Source: Streptomyces liangshanensis (GTDB taxonomy: Bacteria > Actinomycetota > Actinomycetes > Streptomycetales > Streptomycetaceae). From it: DNA of 64,000 nt. The stretch spans positions 5,744,001 through 5,808,000 of the forward strand of contig NZ_CP050177.1 of NCBI RefSeq assembly GCF_011694815.1, given 5' to 3'. The translations under genes and the position numbers were made by a program. The notes under the pieces are model-generated. The model had not been told where the DNA came from and searched no databases. It saw nothing but the letters and a program-made list of their open reading frames with translations. The first letter of the stretch is position 1. Each line of letters starts with the position of its first letter. Positions 53,189 to 62,548 of this stretch are shown piece after piece.

Positions 53189-53461
53189 TTACGTGGCCCG
53201 GGAAGTGCGGTCCGACACCGCCTCCAGCACATGCTGTGCCTCGACCCGGTCCCTGGCCCTGCGGCGGTCCTCCTGGACGGCCGTCCAGGCGTTACGGCGG
53301 GCCGTGCGCTGCCCGCCGCTCAGCAGGAGGGACTCCACGACGCGCAGCGCGGTGCCCACCGACGGGAGGGCGACGGCGGGCAGGCCGGCGCTGGGGCGGA
53401 TCACTGTCGGCCCGGTGCCCGCACCGGATCCGGTGACGGGCCTTATGTGCGTGACCTGCAT
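53189..53461 (-). CDS. Small conserved hypothetical protein
   Basis: A 90-residue basic protein beginning MQVTHIRPVTGSG. The start at ATG 53461 is chosen over the longer frame because coding-type composition begins there; the ribosome site is AGGGGG, about 10 nt upstream. C-terminal half is helical and Arg-rich (TARRNAWTAVQEDRRRARDRVEAQHVLEAV). It ends 10 bp before the DUF4191 start and is probably in the same transcript. Function unknown. Confidence 0.7.
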   Translation of the reverse strand: MQVTHIRPVTGSGAGTGPTVIRPSAGLPAVALPSVGTALRVVESLLLSGGQRTARRNAWTAVQEDRRRARDRVEAQHVLEAVSDRTSRAT

Positions 53462-53748
53462 GGTGGCATTCCCCCTGGAGCGAGCCTGGAACCTGGAGCG
53501 GCGTCGAGCGGCGTGGAGCATGTCCGTGGCGCGTAGTGCCAGCGTCACCGACTGGTGTTACCAGGGCGTGACCGACCGGTCAAACGCCCATGAAGCCTGG
53601 GTACGGGGCCGGTGTACGCCCCCGTCGGCGGCCCGGGACGCGGACGCGGCCCGCACGCCGCCCCCGACCTGCGGGGAGGGTACGGACCGCGTTCCGCCGG
53701 GCTTCCGCCGGCGCGCTACCCGGAGGTAATCGCTTGTGCCCGGACTCA

Positions 53749-53783
53749 CACCGCGGCGCCCGTGATCGGGCGGGCCCGCGGTG
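53749..53783 (-). terminator. lipA terminator hairpin
   Basis: Nested stems CACCGCGG/CCGCGGTG (53749-53756 with 53776-53783) and CGCCCG/CGGGCG around TGAT begin 6 bp after the lipA stop. The rest of the 53462-53748 spacer shows no gene. Confidence 0.7.
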
Positions 53784-53789
53784 CCCGGA

Positions 53790-54758
53790 TCACACCGCGG
53801 CCTGGCTGCCCACGACCGCGCCGCGCCGGTCCATCGCCTGCTGGTACAGCCGGCCCGCGCGGTACGACGAACGCACCAGCGGCCCCGACATGACACCGGA
53901 GAAACCGATGGCCTCGGCCTCGTCCTTCAGCTCCACGAACTCGTGCGGCTTCACCCAGCGCTCGACCGGGTGGTGCCGTACCGAAGGACGCAGGTACTGC
54001 GTGATCGTGATCAGCTCGCACCCCGCCGCGTGCAGGTCCCGCAGCGCCTCGCTGACCTCCGCGCGCTCCTCGCCCATGCCCAGGATCAGGTTGGACTTGG
54101 TGACGAGACCGGCCTCGCGGGCCCGCGTGATCACGTCGAGGGAGCGCTCGTACCGGAAGCCGGGGCGGATCCGCTTGAAGATCCGCGGCACCGTCTCGAC
54201 GTTGTGCGCGAGCACCTCGGGGCGGGACGAGAAGACCTCGGCCAGCTGCGCGGGCTCGGCGTTGAAGTCGGGGATGAGCAGCTCGACCTTCGTGCCGCCG
54301 GCCTCGCGGGCCGCCGTCATCGCGTGGATCTGGCGCACGGTCTCCGCGTACAGCCACGCGCCGCCGTCCTCCAGGTCGTCGCGCGCGACGCCGGTGATCG
54401 TGGCGTAGTTCAGGTCCATCGTGACGACGGACTCACCCACGCGGCGCGGCTCGTCACGGTCCAGCGCCTGCGGCTTGCCCGTGTCGATCTGGCAGAAGTC
54501 GCAACGCCGCGTGCACTGGTCACCGCCGATGAGGAAGGTCGCCTCGCGGTCCTCCCAGCACTCGTAGATGTTGGGACAGCCCGCTTCCTGGCAGACGGTG
54601 TGCAGGCCCTCGGACTTCACGAGGCTCTGCATCTTGGTGTACTCGGGCCCCATCTTCGCCCGGGTCTTGATCCACTCGGGCTTGCGCTCGATGGGAGTCT
54701 GGCTGTTCCGGACCTCCAGACGCAGCATCTTGCGTCCGTCGGGTGCGACAGCGGACAC
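53790..54758 (-). CDS. lipA: Lipoyl synthase
   Basis: A 322-residue radical SAM enzyme that inserts two sulfur atoms into protein-bound octanoate to make lipoate for PDH and other 2-oxoacid dehydrogenases. Both clusters are visible: auxiliary cluster [12 protein letters not shown] (CX4CX5C) and radical [11 protein letters not shown] (CX3CX2C). The C-terminal SSYRAG serine that ligates the auxiliary cluster is present. GTG 54758 gives the family's usual [20 protein letters not shown] start. lipB lies just upstream on the same strand. Confidence 0.96.
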   Translation of the reverse strand: MSAVAPDGRKMLRLEVRNSQTPIERKPEWIKTRAKMGPEYTKMQSLVKSEGLHTVCQEAGCPNIYECWEDREATFLIGGDQCTRRCDFCQIDTGKPQALDRDEPRRVGESVVTMDLNYATITGVARDDLEDGGAWLYAETVRQIHAMTAAREAGGTKVELLIPDFNAEPAQLAEVFSSRPEVLAHNVETVPRIFKRIRPGFRYERSLDVITRAREAGLVTKSNLILGMGEERAEVSEALRDLHAAGCELITITQYLRPSVRHHPVERWVKPHEFVELKDEAEAIGFSGVMSGPLVRSSYRAGRLYQQAMDRRGAVVGSQAAV

Positions 54759-54945
54759 GTCCGGCACCTCTCTCTGCTGGCGCGGCATTCGATTCTTCGG
54801 CGAACACCAGGTTACGCCCGTTGTTTGCGCGGCATTACGTCTGGCCAACCCGGGGCCGTGGGGGCGCATTCCCCCGTACGGCCCACGCACGGTCGCGTAC
54901 GGCCCCTTCACGGACTCGTACGACCCCACGCCGGGGGAGCGGCCG

Positions 54946-55755
54946 TCAGGCGGTCGCGCGCTCCGGCTCGCGCACGATCGCGCGCGGCTTCGGCTCCGCG
55001 CCCTCCAGGACGTCCCGCAGGTGCCTCTCCACGGAGGGCAGCACCTCCGCGATCGTGACGTCGCGGCCCAGCTCGTACGCGAGCGAGGTGACGCCCGCGT
55101 CCCGGATGCCGCACGGCACGATCCGGTCGAACCAGGTGTTGTCCGGGTTCACGTTCAACGAGAAGCCGTGCATCGTCACCCCCTTGGCGATACGGATCCC
55201 GATCGCCGCGAGCTTGCGGTCCTCCCGGCGCTGCCCGGCGTTGGACGGCGCGTACTCGGGCCCGTTCAGCCGGGGGTCGAACTCGTCGTCCTGGAGCCGC
55301 GGGTCGAAGTCGAGCGTGAGCCCGCCCAGCGCCGGCCGCTCCTCCACCGGGTCGCCGAGCACCCACACCCCGCTGCGGCCCTCCACCCGGGACGTCTCCA
55401 CCCCGAACTCGGCGGCCACCCGGATCAGCGCGTCCTCCAGCCGCCGGACGTGCGCGATCACGTCGACCGGGCGCGGCAGCTTGAGGATCGGATAGCCGAC
55501 GAGCTGGCCGGGGCCGTGCCAGGTGATCTTCCCGCCGCGGTCGACGTCGACGACGGGCGTGCCGTCGAGCGGCCGTTCGCTGTCCGCCGTGCGCCGCCCC
55601 GCGGTGTAGACCGACTGGTGCTCCAGCAGCAGACAGGTGTCGGGAAGCTCGTCCGCGAAGCGGGCCGCGTGGACCCGGCGCTGCTCCTGCCAGGCCTCCC
55701 GGTACTCGACGGATTCCTCGCCGAACCCCAGATGGACGTACCGCAGCTCACTCAC
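54946..55755 (-). CDS. lipB: Lipoyl(octanoyl) transferase
   Basis: A 269-residue octanoyltransferase moving octanoate from acyl carrier protein to lipoyl domains. [19 protein letters not shown] is the hallmark, with the catalytic Lys in the [22 protein letters not shown] region and the acyl-thioester Cys in PCGI. Residues about 140-175 hold an insert ([29 protein letters not shown]) longer than in E. coli LipB. GTG start with GAGGAGG upstream. Confidence 0.95.
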   Translation of the reverse strand: MSELRYVHLGFGEESVEYREAWQEQRRVHAARFADELPDTCLLLEHQSVYTAGRRTADSERPLDGTPVVDVDRGGKITWHGPGQLVGYPILKLPRPVDVIAHVRRLEDALIRVAAEFGVETSRVEGRSGVWVLGDPVEERPALGGLTLDFDPRLQDDEFDPRLNGPEYAPSNAGQRREDRKLAAIGIRIAKGVTMHGFSLNVNPDNTWFDRIVPCGIRDAGVTSLAYELGRDVTIAEVLPSVERHLRDVLEGAEPKPRAIVREPERATA

Positions 55756-56073
55756 GGCCGTGCCTCCTCAAGAAGCTTCATGGCGCGTTCCTCACGCCCT
55801 CGCCACTGTACGGCGGCGCGGGGCGGGGGCGCGGGGCCGGGGCGCCGGGCAGGCGCGCGGGGCCCCAGGGGCTCCCGCCCGCCGGCCTGGCAGTTGCCCC
55901 CGGCACAGGCCCTCGGCCCCTGCCGCACGCGCTTGCGTCAGCCGTACCGTGAATCCTCACACGATCGGATGAATGTAGGACGAAGGCGGCGGTACGGACC
56001 CCCGGTGCCGCTAAATTCACGCCGTTCCATGAGGGCTGCTCCGGGGCCCGGAAGGCAGGAGACCCTACAGCTG
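55756..56073. other. Non-coding spacer between lipB and the TPR regulator
   Basis: A divergent spacer of 318 bp. No small gene or clear operator was found; it should hold the promoters of lipB (minus) and the regulator (plus). Confidence 0.5.
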
Positions 56074-57576
56074 ATGTCGGAACGACCACCCCAGCGCATC
56101 CCCAACCGCCAGCTCGCCGCGCTCATCGCGGAAGCCGGGTTCTCCAACGCCGGGCTCGCCCGGCGCGTGGACCAGCTCGGCCTCGAACACGGCCTCGACC
56201 TGCGGTACGACAAGACGTCGGTGACCCGCTGGTTACGCGGGCAGCAGCCGCGCGGCACCACCCCCGCGCTGATCGCCGAGGTCTTCACCCGCCGCCTCGG
56301 ACGCCGGCTCTCGGCCCAGGATCTCGGGCTCGACGCGTGCGCGCCGGTCTACGCCGGGCTCGAATTCGCCGCCACGCCCGAAGAGGCCGTCGACATCGTC
56401 GGCGGGCTCTGGCGCAAGGACTCCGGCAGCCACGCCGAGCTGCGCAAGATCGCGTTCACCCCGGCCGGACTGGTCGTCCCCAGCCGCGACTGGCTGATCG
56501 GCCGCGCCGACGAACGGGTCGGCCACCCCGACCTCGCCACTGGGACGCCCTCCCCGTACGAGCAGGGCACCCGCGGATCGCGGGACCCCGCCGCCCGCGA
56601 GGGCCCGCCCCGCGTCCCCGTCCAGGGCCGCCCCGCCGCCGTCCCCCGCCAGCGCACCGAACGCACCGCCGGCCAGCGCGTCAGCGGCGGGGACATCGCC
56701 GCGCTGCGGTCGGTCGGCGAGCTGTTCCGCGCGCTCGACCAGGCGTACGGCGGCGGCCACGCCCGCCAGGCCCTCGTCAGGTACCTGGAGCACGAGGTCG
56801 AGCCGATACTGCGCGGACTGTACGGGGAGGTCACCGGGCGCCGCCTCTTCGCCGCCGCCGCCGACCTCACCCGGCTCGCGGGCTGGACCTCGTACGACAT
56901 CGCCGCGCACGGCCTCGCCCAGCGGTACTTCGTCCAGGCGCTGCGCCTCGCCCAGGCGGCCGGGGACCGCGCCTACGGCTCGTACGTCCTGATCACCATG
57001 AGCCGCCAGGCCGTCTACCTCGGCCACGGCCGCGAGGCCGTCCAGCTCGCCCGCGTCGCCCAGCAGGGCGTCGGCTCCTCCGCGCCCCCGGTCGTCCAGG
57101 CCCTGCTGCACGCCGTCGAGGCGCGCGGACACGCCGTCCTCGGCGAGGTACGGGCCTGCACCGCGTCCCTCGTACGGGCGGAACGGGCCCTGGAGACCTC
57201 ACGCCCCGGCGACGACGTCCCGCACTGGGGCCGGCACTTCGACGAGGCACAGCTCGCCGACGAGTTCGGGCACTGCTACCGCGACCTCCAGCAGTACCGC
57301 GCGGCCGTCCAGCACGCCGAACGCTCCCTCCAACTGCGCGCCCCCGCCCTCGCGCGCAGCCGGCTCTTCTGCCGGGTGGTGCTCGCCACGGGCCGCCTCG
57401 GGCTCGGCGAACTGGACCAGGCGTGCCTGCTGGGCGCGGAGGCGGCCCAGCAGGCGGCCGAGATGCGGTCGGCGCGGGCGGTGGAGTACGTACGGGACTT
57501 CGAACGCCGCCTGGAGCCGTTCCGGGACGCGGCGGCGGTACGGAACTACCGGGACCGGGTCGCGGCGATCGGCTGA
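56074..57576 (+). CDS. HTH/TPR-type transcriptional regulator
   Basis: A 500-residue conserved Streptomyces regulator. N-terminal XRE-like helix-turn-helix (NRQLAALIAEAGFSNAGLARRVDQLG, then DKTSVTRWLRGQQPRGTTPALIAEVFTRRLGR) is followed by a TPR-like helical C-terminal half. The layout is shared with development and antibiotic regulators such as NsdA, but I cannot name it. ATG 56074 fits the family's MSERPPQR start, although the nearest GGAG is 12-14 nt away; ATG 56029 is an alternative. Confidence 0.82.
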   Translation: MSERPPQRIPNRQLAALIAEAGFSNAGLARRVDQLGLEHGLDLRYDKTSVTRWLRGQQPRGTTPALIAEVFTRRLGRRLSAQDLGLDACAPVYAGLEFAATPEEAVDIVGGLWRKDSGSHAELRKIAFTPAGLVVPSRDWLIGRADERVGHPDLATGTPSPYEQGTRGSRDPAAREGPPRVPVQGRPAAVPRQRTERTAGQRVSGGDIAALRSVGELFRALDQAYGGGHARQALVRYLEHEVEPILRGLYGEVTGRRLFAAAADLTRLAGWTSYDIAAHGLAQRYFVQALRLAQAAGDRAYGSYVLITMSRQAVYLGHGREAVQLARVAQQGVGSSAPPVVQALLHAVEARGHAVLGEVRACTASLVRAERALETSRPGDDVPHWGRHFDEAQLADEFGHCYRDLQQYRAAVQHAERSLQLRAPALARSRLFCRVVLATGRLGLGELDQACLLGAEAAQQAAEMRSARAVEYVRDFERRLEPFRDAAAVRNYRDRVAAIG

Positions 57577-57623
57577 CGCGGGGGCCGGGGCGCGCCTACG
57601 CCGCCGTTCCTACCCCGCCGTTC

Positions 57624-58973
57624 CTACGCCGCCGTGGCGCGCGGCGGGGTGTCGGGGGTGCCGGGCGCGGGCCTCACCCCCAGGTCCCCGAGGACGGCCC
57701 GGGCGGCCCTGCGGCCCGAGAACAGCGCGCCCTGGACCGTGTTGGTGTCCCGGTGGTCCCCGCACACGTACAGGCCCGACAGCAGCCGCACGGGCCGGTG
57801 CGGGTCGTGCGGGGCGGGCATCGCGGGTACGGCCTCCGGGGTGTGGTGCACGGCCAGCAACTCCCAGTCGTCCGTGGGCGTTCCGTACACCCCGGCCAGC
57901 TGCGCCCGTACGAGCCGGTCGACCTCCCCGGCCGGGGGCGGGGGGCCGAGCACGGTGGACGAGACCAGGACCCGGCCGTCGGGCGTGCGCGACGGGTCGA
58001 CCGCGCTCATCACGGCCGTGTGCGCGACCGGGCCGCCGGTCTCGGCGTCCAGGACCAGCGCCGGGTCGGCCGACGGGGCGGTGGGGGCCGTGTGGTGAAG
58101 GACCGTCACCGGGTGGAAGTCCGGCACGCGCAGCCCCGGCAGCAGCTCGGCGGCGGCGCGCGCGCCGGTCGCGACGAGGAGGGAGCGGCACGCCGTCTCG
58201 CCGTGCTCCTTGGTCGTGACGCGGTTGATCGACGCGTCCGTCACGCACACGTCCGTCACGACGGTGCCGGGCGGCAGCGTCCGCGCGAGCAGGTCGGGCA
58301 GGGCCGACGCGCCGCCCGCGGGGACGCAGAGGCGGCCCCTGGCGTACGCGCGCAGCGCGAGGTCGGCGCGGTGGCTGGACGTCGACAGGTCCGGGTCGCC
58401 GAGGAGGGCGGTCAGGAGCGGGCGTACGAAGCCGTCGACGGCGGACGCGGGGAGGCCGCTGGCGGCGAGGGCCTCGTGGGTGGCGCGGTCGGGTCTCGCG
58501 GGGGCGCCCGGGTCCCTGTCGTGGCCGCCCCGCCGGGGGGCGCTCGCGAGGGCGCGTGCGGTGGTGAGTGCGCGGTGTGCGCGCCGGGGTGGGGTGGGGG
58601 CCGGGCCTGGGGCTGTGGCGCGGGTGCCGGTGGTGCGGGTCCGCTCGACCGGGTCGGCGTTCCCGGCCCGTTGGAGCCGGCCGTCCCTGCGGACGAGCAC
58701 GCCCGGGGAGAACATCCGGAGCGGGATGCCCTCCAGGGCGGGGGTGCGGAGCAGTTCCGGGTACGCGGTGCTGAGCAACGGCCCGACCCGGTCCAGCCGG
58801 AAGCCGTCCACGTGCTCGGTGGCCATGCGACCGCCGGGACGAGGGGCGGCCTCCAGCACGCGGACGCTGAGGCCCGCGGCGGTCAGGTGATGCGCGGCGG
58901 CGAGACCGGCGATTCCGGCGCCGATGATGACGACGTCTGCGCTGTGCGCGCTGGTGTGGGTGCTGCTGAGCAC
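57624..58973 (-). CDS. FAD-dependent amine-oxidase-like oxidoreductase
   Basis: A 449-residue flavoprotein with DVVIIGAGIAGLAAAHHLTAAGLSVRVLEAAPRPGGRM (FAD dinucleotide-binding motif, residues about 14-51) and C-terminal LYVCGDHRDTNTVQGALFSGRRAA, as in phytoene desaturase/protoporphyrinogen oxidase-like proteins. Residues about 125-175 are Arg/Thr/Pro-rich, an unusual insertion. GTG 58973 has GGGAGG upstream. Substrate unknown. Confidence 0.85.
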   Translation of the reverse strand: MLSSTHTSAHSADVVIIGAGIAGLAAAHHLTAAGLSVRVLEAAPRPGGRMATEHVDGFRLDRVGPLLSTAYPELLRTPALEGIPLRMFSPGVLVRRDGRLQRAGNADPVERTRTTGTRATAPGPAPTPPRRAHRALTTARALASAPRRGGHDRDPGAPARPDRATHEALAASGLPASAVDGFVRPLLTALLGDPDLSTSSHRADLALRAYARGRLCVPAGGASALPDLLARTLPPGTVVTDVCVTDASINRVTTKEHGETACRSLLVATGARAAAELLPGLRVPDFHPVTVLHHTAPTAPSADPALVLDAETGGPVAHTAVMSAVDPSRTPDGRVLVSSTVLGPPPPAGEVDRLVRAQLAGVYGTPTDDWELLAVHHTPEAVPAMPAPHDPHRPVRLLSGLYVCGDHRDTNTVQGALFSGRRAARAVLGDLGVRPAPGTPDTPPRATAA

Positions 58974-59090
58974 GTGCGCCTCCCCGAGGTTGGTTGCCCG
59001 AGTGCAGGACGAGCGTAGGAAGCGGGGGGTGGGGTGGGCGCCGCGCGTGAGGTGGAGCATGGTTGCACGGGCGGCGCGTGCCCCCCCTCG

Positions 59091-59373
59091 ATGTCCTCAA
59101 TCGCCGGACGGGCTGGGGTTGCCTCGGGCCCGTTGCCCGTGCGGGTCAAGGATGTCCTCAAACGCCGGACGGGCTGGATGTGGCGCGGGCCCGTTGACCG
59201 TGCGGGTCAAAGACGTCCTCAAGCGCCGGACGGGCTTGAGAGGGGTTGCGGTCCGGTCGTGACCGTTGCGGTCACCGATGTCCTCAAACGCCGGACGGGC
59301 TTGATTTGCCCGCCCCGGCGGGCGCATCCGGGCCGCAGCGGGCACCATTAAGCCCGTCCGGCGATTGAGGACA
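59091..59373. repeat. Interspersed 23-25-bp repeat: four direct copies and one inverted
   Basis: Consensus TGTCCTCAA(A)CGCCGGACGGGCT at 59091-59114, 59152-59175, 59213-59237 and 59278-59302 (period about 62 bp), plus a reverse-complement copy at 59350-59373 before the next gene's end. Parts of the spacers also repeat (GGGCCCGTTG.CCGTGCGGGTCAA). The first and last copies can pair. This element fills the 58974-59394 spacer; I see no gene in it. Confidence 0.85.
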
Positions 59374-59394
59374 AAAGGCCCGGCGCGCCCAGCG

Positions 59395-60285
59395 TCAGGA
59401 CAACGCCGCGCCCACCGCGTCCCGCACCGTCGGGAACGCGAACGTGAAGCCCGAGTCCAGGAGCCGCCCAGGCAACACCCGCTGACTCGTCAGGATGTCC
59501 GACGACAGCTCCCCCAACACCACCCGCAACACCGCCCCCGGCACCGGGAACAGCGTCGGACGCCGCAGAGCCGCCCCCATCGCCGCCGTCACCTCCCGGT
59601 TCGTCGCCGGGGACGGCGCCGTCACGTTCACCGGCCCCGCCAGCGACTCCGTGTCGATCAGGTGCCGCAGCGCCGCCACGTGGTCGTGGAGCGCGACGAA
59701 GCTCCAGTACTGGTCCCCCGACCCGAGCCGCCCGCCCAACCCCGCCCGGAACAGCGGGAACATCCGCCCCCACGCCCCGCCCTCGGGCGATACCACGAGC
59801 CCCGTGCGCGCGAACACCGTGCGGATGCCCGCCTCCTCCGCCGCCGACGCCGCCTCCTCCCACTCCACGCACAGCGACGGCAGGAACCCGTCGCCGGGCG
59901 GAGCCGACTCGTCGACCGCCCGGTCCCCGGTGTCGCCGTAGTACCCCACCGCCGAGCCCGACACCAGCACCCGCGGTGGCACGTCCAGCGACGCCACGGC
60001 CTCCGCGATGGCCGCCGTGCCGAGGACGCGGCTGTCGCGGAGTTCCTTCTTGTACGCGTCGGTCCACCGGTGGTCGCCGATCCCCGCGCCCGCCAGGTGG
60101 ACGACCGCCTCGCAGCCGTGCAGCCCCGCCGTGTCGACGTACTGCCGCGCCGGGTCCCACTCCACCTCGTCGCCGGTCCGCGAGGGCCGTCTCACCAGGC
60201 GCACCACCTCGTGCCCGTCCGCGCGCAGGGAGCTGACAAGTGCCGTACCGATGAGCCCGGTGGAGCCGGTGACCGCGATCCTCAT
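59395..60285 (-). CDS. TIGR01777-family NAD(P)-dependent epimerase
   Basis: A 296-residue SDR-like protein, start ATG 60285. RIAVTGSTGLIGTALVSSLRADGHEVVRLVRR is the nucleotide-binding start; the family markers VHLAGAGIGDHRWT, SGSAVGYYGD and GPVNVTAPSPATNREVT are all present. Close to E. coli YfcH and plant SulA-like proteins; function unknown. Confidence 0.93.
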   Translation of the reverse strand: MRIAVTGSTGLIGTALVSSLRADGHEVVRLVRRPSRTGDEVEWDPARQYVDTAGLHGCEAVVHLAGAGIGDHRWTDAYKKELRDSRVLGTAAIAEAVASLDVPPRVLVSGSAVGYYGDTGDRAVDESAPPGDGFLPSLCVEWEEAASAAEEAGIRTVFARTGLVVSPEGGAWGRMFPLFRAGLGGRLGSGDQYWSFVALHDHVAALRHLIDTESLAGPVNVTAPSPATNREVTAAMGAALRRPTLFPVPGAVLRVVLGELSSDILTSQRVLPGRLLDSGFTFAFPTVRDAVGAALS

Positions 60286-60328
60286 GGCCCCATCCTGCCC
60301 CCGGGACGCCCCATGGCACAGTTGCGCC

Positions 60329-60823
60329 ATGTCGGAATCACGGATACGTCCTGCCGTCCAGGACGACGACGAGGCGCTGGGGGAACTCGACCGGGAGACG
60401 TGGTCGCCCCTCCACGCCGTGTCCCCCCGCCCGCGCCCGCCCTACGACCCGTTCTACGACGACCGGCACCGGCCCGAGGAACACCTGGTCGCGGAGATCG
60501 GTGACCACCTCGTCGGGTACATCAGGATCGCCCGCCCCACCACGCTCCCGTGCAACGCGCACGTACGGCAGATCCAGGGGCTCGCGGTACGGGAGTCGGC
60601 ACGCGGCCACGGCGTGGGCCGCGCCCTGCTGCGCGCGGCGCTGCTCCACGCCCGCAACCAGGGCGCGCGCCGGCTGACCCTGCGGGTGCTGGGGCACAAC
60701 GTCGCGGCGCGGCGGCTGTACGAGGCCGAGGGGTTCGCCGTCGAGGGCGTACTGCCCGGGGAGTTCCTGCTCGAAGGGGAGTACGTGGACGACGTGTTCA
60801 TGGGGCGCTCGCTCCTGGACTGA
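60329..60823 (+). CDS. GNAT-family N-acetyltransferase
   Basis: A 164-residue acetyltransferase, divergent from the epimerase gene. QGLAVRESARGHGVGRALLRAALLHARNQG is the acetyl-CoA motif and LRVLGHNVAARRLYEAEGF the second motif. Substrate unknown; RimI-like size. Confidence 0.9.
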   Translation: MSESRIRPAVQDDDEALGELDRETWSPLHAVSPRPRPPYDPFYDDRHRPEEHLVAEIGDHLVGYIRIARPTTLPCNAHVRQIQGLAVRESARGHGVGRALLRAALLHARNQGARRLTLRVLGHNVAARRLYEAEGFAVEGVLPGEFLLEGEYVDDVFMGRSLLD

Positions 60824-60838
60824 GCGAGCGCCGGAACC

Positions 60839-61360
60839 TCAGGGCGTACCGAAGCGGTCCGACAGGCGGGGGAAGCGGTCCGCGAGTGCCGTCGTGTCCT
60901 CGAAGTCCACCGGCGTGCCCTCCGGCTCCGCCGGCTGCGCCGCCACCCCGAGGTCCGGCGCCACCACGCCGGTCAGCTGTTCGTACGCCTCGTCCGCCGC
61001 GTACCCCAGCTCCTCGCCGTCCCCGTCGAGGTCCTCGTCGAACTCGTCCAGCAGTTCCGCGAGGCTGTCCGGGTCGTGGAGCGCGCCCTCGAAGATCTCC
61101 CGGCCCTGCCCGATGAGCCAGCAGCGGAAGTAGTCGAAGGCGTCGTCGCTCGCGCCGCCGAGGAGGACGGCCGCGGCGCCCCACAGATCCCAGTGGTACG
61201 CGCGGTTGTACCGCGCCTCGAAGTGCCGCGCGAAGTCCAGGACGGAGTCGGGGTCGAGCTGGAGCAGCCGCTCCACCAGCAGCTCGGCGTGGTCCTCGGG
61301 GTCGCCGTCGGCGGCCTCGCGGGTGCTGTCGATGATCTCCCAGAACTCCGTCTCGTCCAT
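60839..61360 (-). CDS. DUF4240 protein
   Basis: A 173-residue acidic cytosolic protein: DETEFWEIIDSTREAADGDPEDHAELL and YRCW-like DDAFDYFRCWLIGQGREIFE are the DUF4240 hallmarks. ATG 61360 is used; GTG 61363 directly before it is equally possible. Function unknown; convergent with the GNAT gene (15 bp apart). Confidence 0.87.
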   Translation of the reverse strand: MDETEFWEIIDSTREAADGDPEDHAELLVERLLQLDPDSVLDFARHFEARYNRAYHWDLWGAAAVLLGGASDDAFDYFRCWLIGQGREIFEGALHDPDSLAELLDEFDEDLDGDGEELGYAADEAYEQLTGVVAPDLGVAAQPAEPEGTPVDFEDTTALADRFPRLSDRFGTP

Positions 61361-61551
61361 CACGGGTCCAGCATCGTGCTTGCCGGGGGCCCGCGCACGC
61401 GGAGGCGCCGAAATGAGACCGTCCGATACCTGGGCGAGGGGTGAATCGCCGAACGGCGGAGACGTCGCGACAAGCCGGACAGAGGATGTCGCCTTTTCGT
61501 GCGACGGTCGGTCGGCGGCCGGGACGCGGCCGGAAGCGATGGAGGTGGCGG

Positions 61552-62469
61552 ATGACGGACCAGCCGTTGACGGGGAGGACCACGCTCGTGGCGGGGGCGA
61601 CCCGGGGCGCGGGGCGGGCGATCGCCGTGGCGCTCGGGGCGGCCGGCGCGACGGTGTACGTGACGGGGCGCACGACGCGGGAGAAGGCCAGCGAGGTCGG
61701 GCGGACCACGGAGACCATCGAGGAGACCGCCGAGCTGGTGACGGAGGCGGGCGGCGAGGGGATCGCCGTACCGACCGACCATCTGGAACCGGACCAGGTC
61801 CGGGCGCTCGTGGCCAGGATCGACCGGGAGCAGGGCCGGCTGGACGTGCTGGTGAACGACGTCTGGGGCGGCGAGCACCTGGTGGAGTTCGGCAAGAAGA
61901 TGTGGGAGACGGAGCTGGAACGCGGGCTGCGGATGCTGGAGCTGAGCGTGAAGACCCACGCCATCACCAGCAGCTGCGCGCTCCCGCTGCTGGTCCGCGA
62001 GCCCGGGGGGCTGGTCGTCGAGGTCACGGACGGCACGGCCGAGACGAACAAGGCCTTCCGGGAGAACTTCTACTACGACCTGGCGAAGAACGGTCCGATC
62101 AGGATGGCGTTCAACCTCGCCGAGGACCTCAGGAGCGTCGGCGGTACGGCGGTCTCGGTCACCCCGGGCTTCCTGCGCTCGGAGCAGATGCTCGACCACT
62201 TCGGCGTACGGGAGGAGAACTGGCGCGACGCGGTGGGGACGGACCCGGTCTTCGCGATCTCCGAGTCACCCGCCTTCGTCGGGCGCGCGGTCGCGGCACT
62301 GGCCTCCGACCCCGACCGGCACCGGTGGACCGGCCGGTCGCTGTCCAGCTTCTCGCTGGCCCAGGAGTACGGGTTCACCGACGCGGACGGCAGCACGCCG
62401 AACGCCTGGGGGTACATCACGGACGTCGTGAACGGCGGCAAGGACGTCCCGGCGGCCGACTACCGCTGA
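61552..62469 (+). CDS. Short-chain dehydrogenase/reductase
   Basis: A 305-residue SDR starting at ATG 61552 (GGAGG upstream). LVAGATRGAGRAIAVALGAAGATVYVTGRT is the cofactor motif, LVNDVWGGEH replaces the usual NNAG, and YDLAK near residue 176 is the catalytic YxxxK. Substrate unknown. Longer open frame upstream lacks coding features. Confidence 0.87.
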   Translation: MTDQPLTGRTTLVAGATRGAGRAIAVALGAAGATVYVTGRTTREKASEVGRTTETIEETAELVTEAGGEGIAVPTDHLEPDQVRALVARIDREQGRLDVLVNDVWGGEHLVEFGKKMWETELERGLRMLELSVKTHAITSSCALPLLVREPGGLVVEVTDGTAETNKAFRENFYYDLAKNGPIRMAFNLAEDLRSVGGTAVSVTPGFLRSEQMLDHFGVREENWRDAVGTDPVFAISESPAFVGRAVAALASDPDRHRWTGRSLSSFSLAQEYGFTDADGSTPNAWGYITDVVNGGKDVPAADYR

Positions 62470-62474
62470 GGGGG

Positions 62475-62542
62475 CCGGATCAGGCTGGCCGGCCCGGATC
62501 AGGCTGAGCGGGCCGGATCAGGGCTGAGCGGCCCGGATCAGG
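62475..62542. repeat. About 19-bp tandem repeat, four copies
   Basis: CCGGATCAGG recurs at 62475, 62494, 62513 and 62533, each followed by (G)CTG(A/G)GC-type bases. The array fills the space between the convergent SDR and WYL genes and may act in transcription termination. Confidence 0.75.
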
Positions 62543-62548
62543 CCGCCC

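Noticed and set aside
54568..57576. 1002-residue plus-strand frame
   Set aside because: The first 500 codons run antisense through lipA and lipB; the real regulator gene starts at about 56074.
59091..59373. CRISPR array
   Set aside because: The repeats are spaced regularly, but spacers are partly alike, one copy is inverted and no cas genes are near; it fits an interspersed repeat family better.
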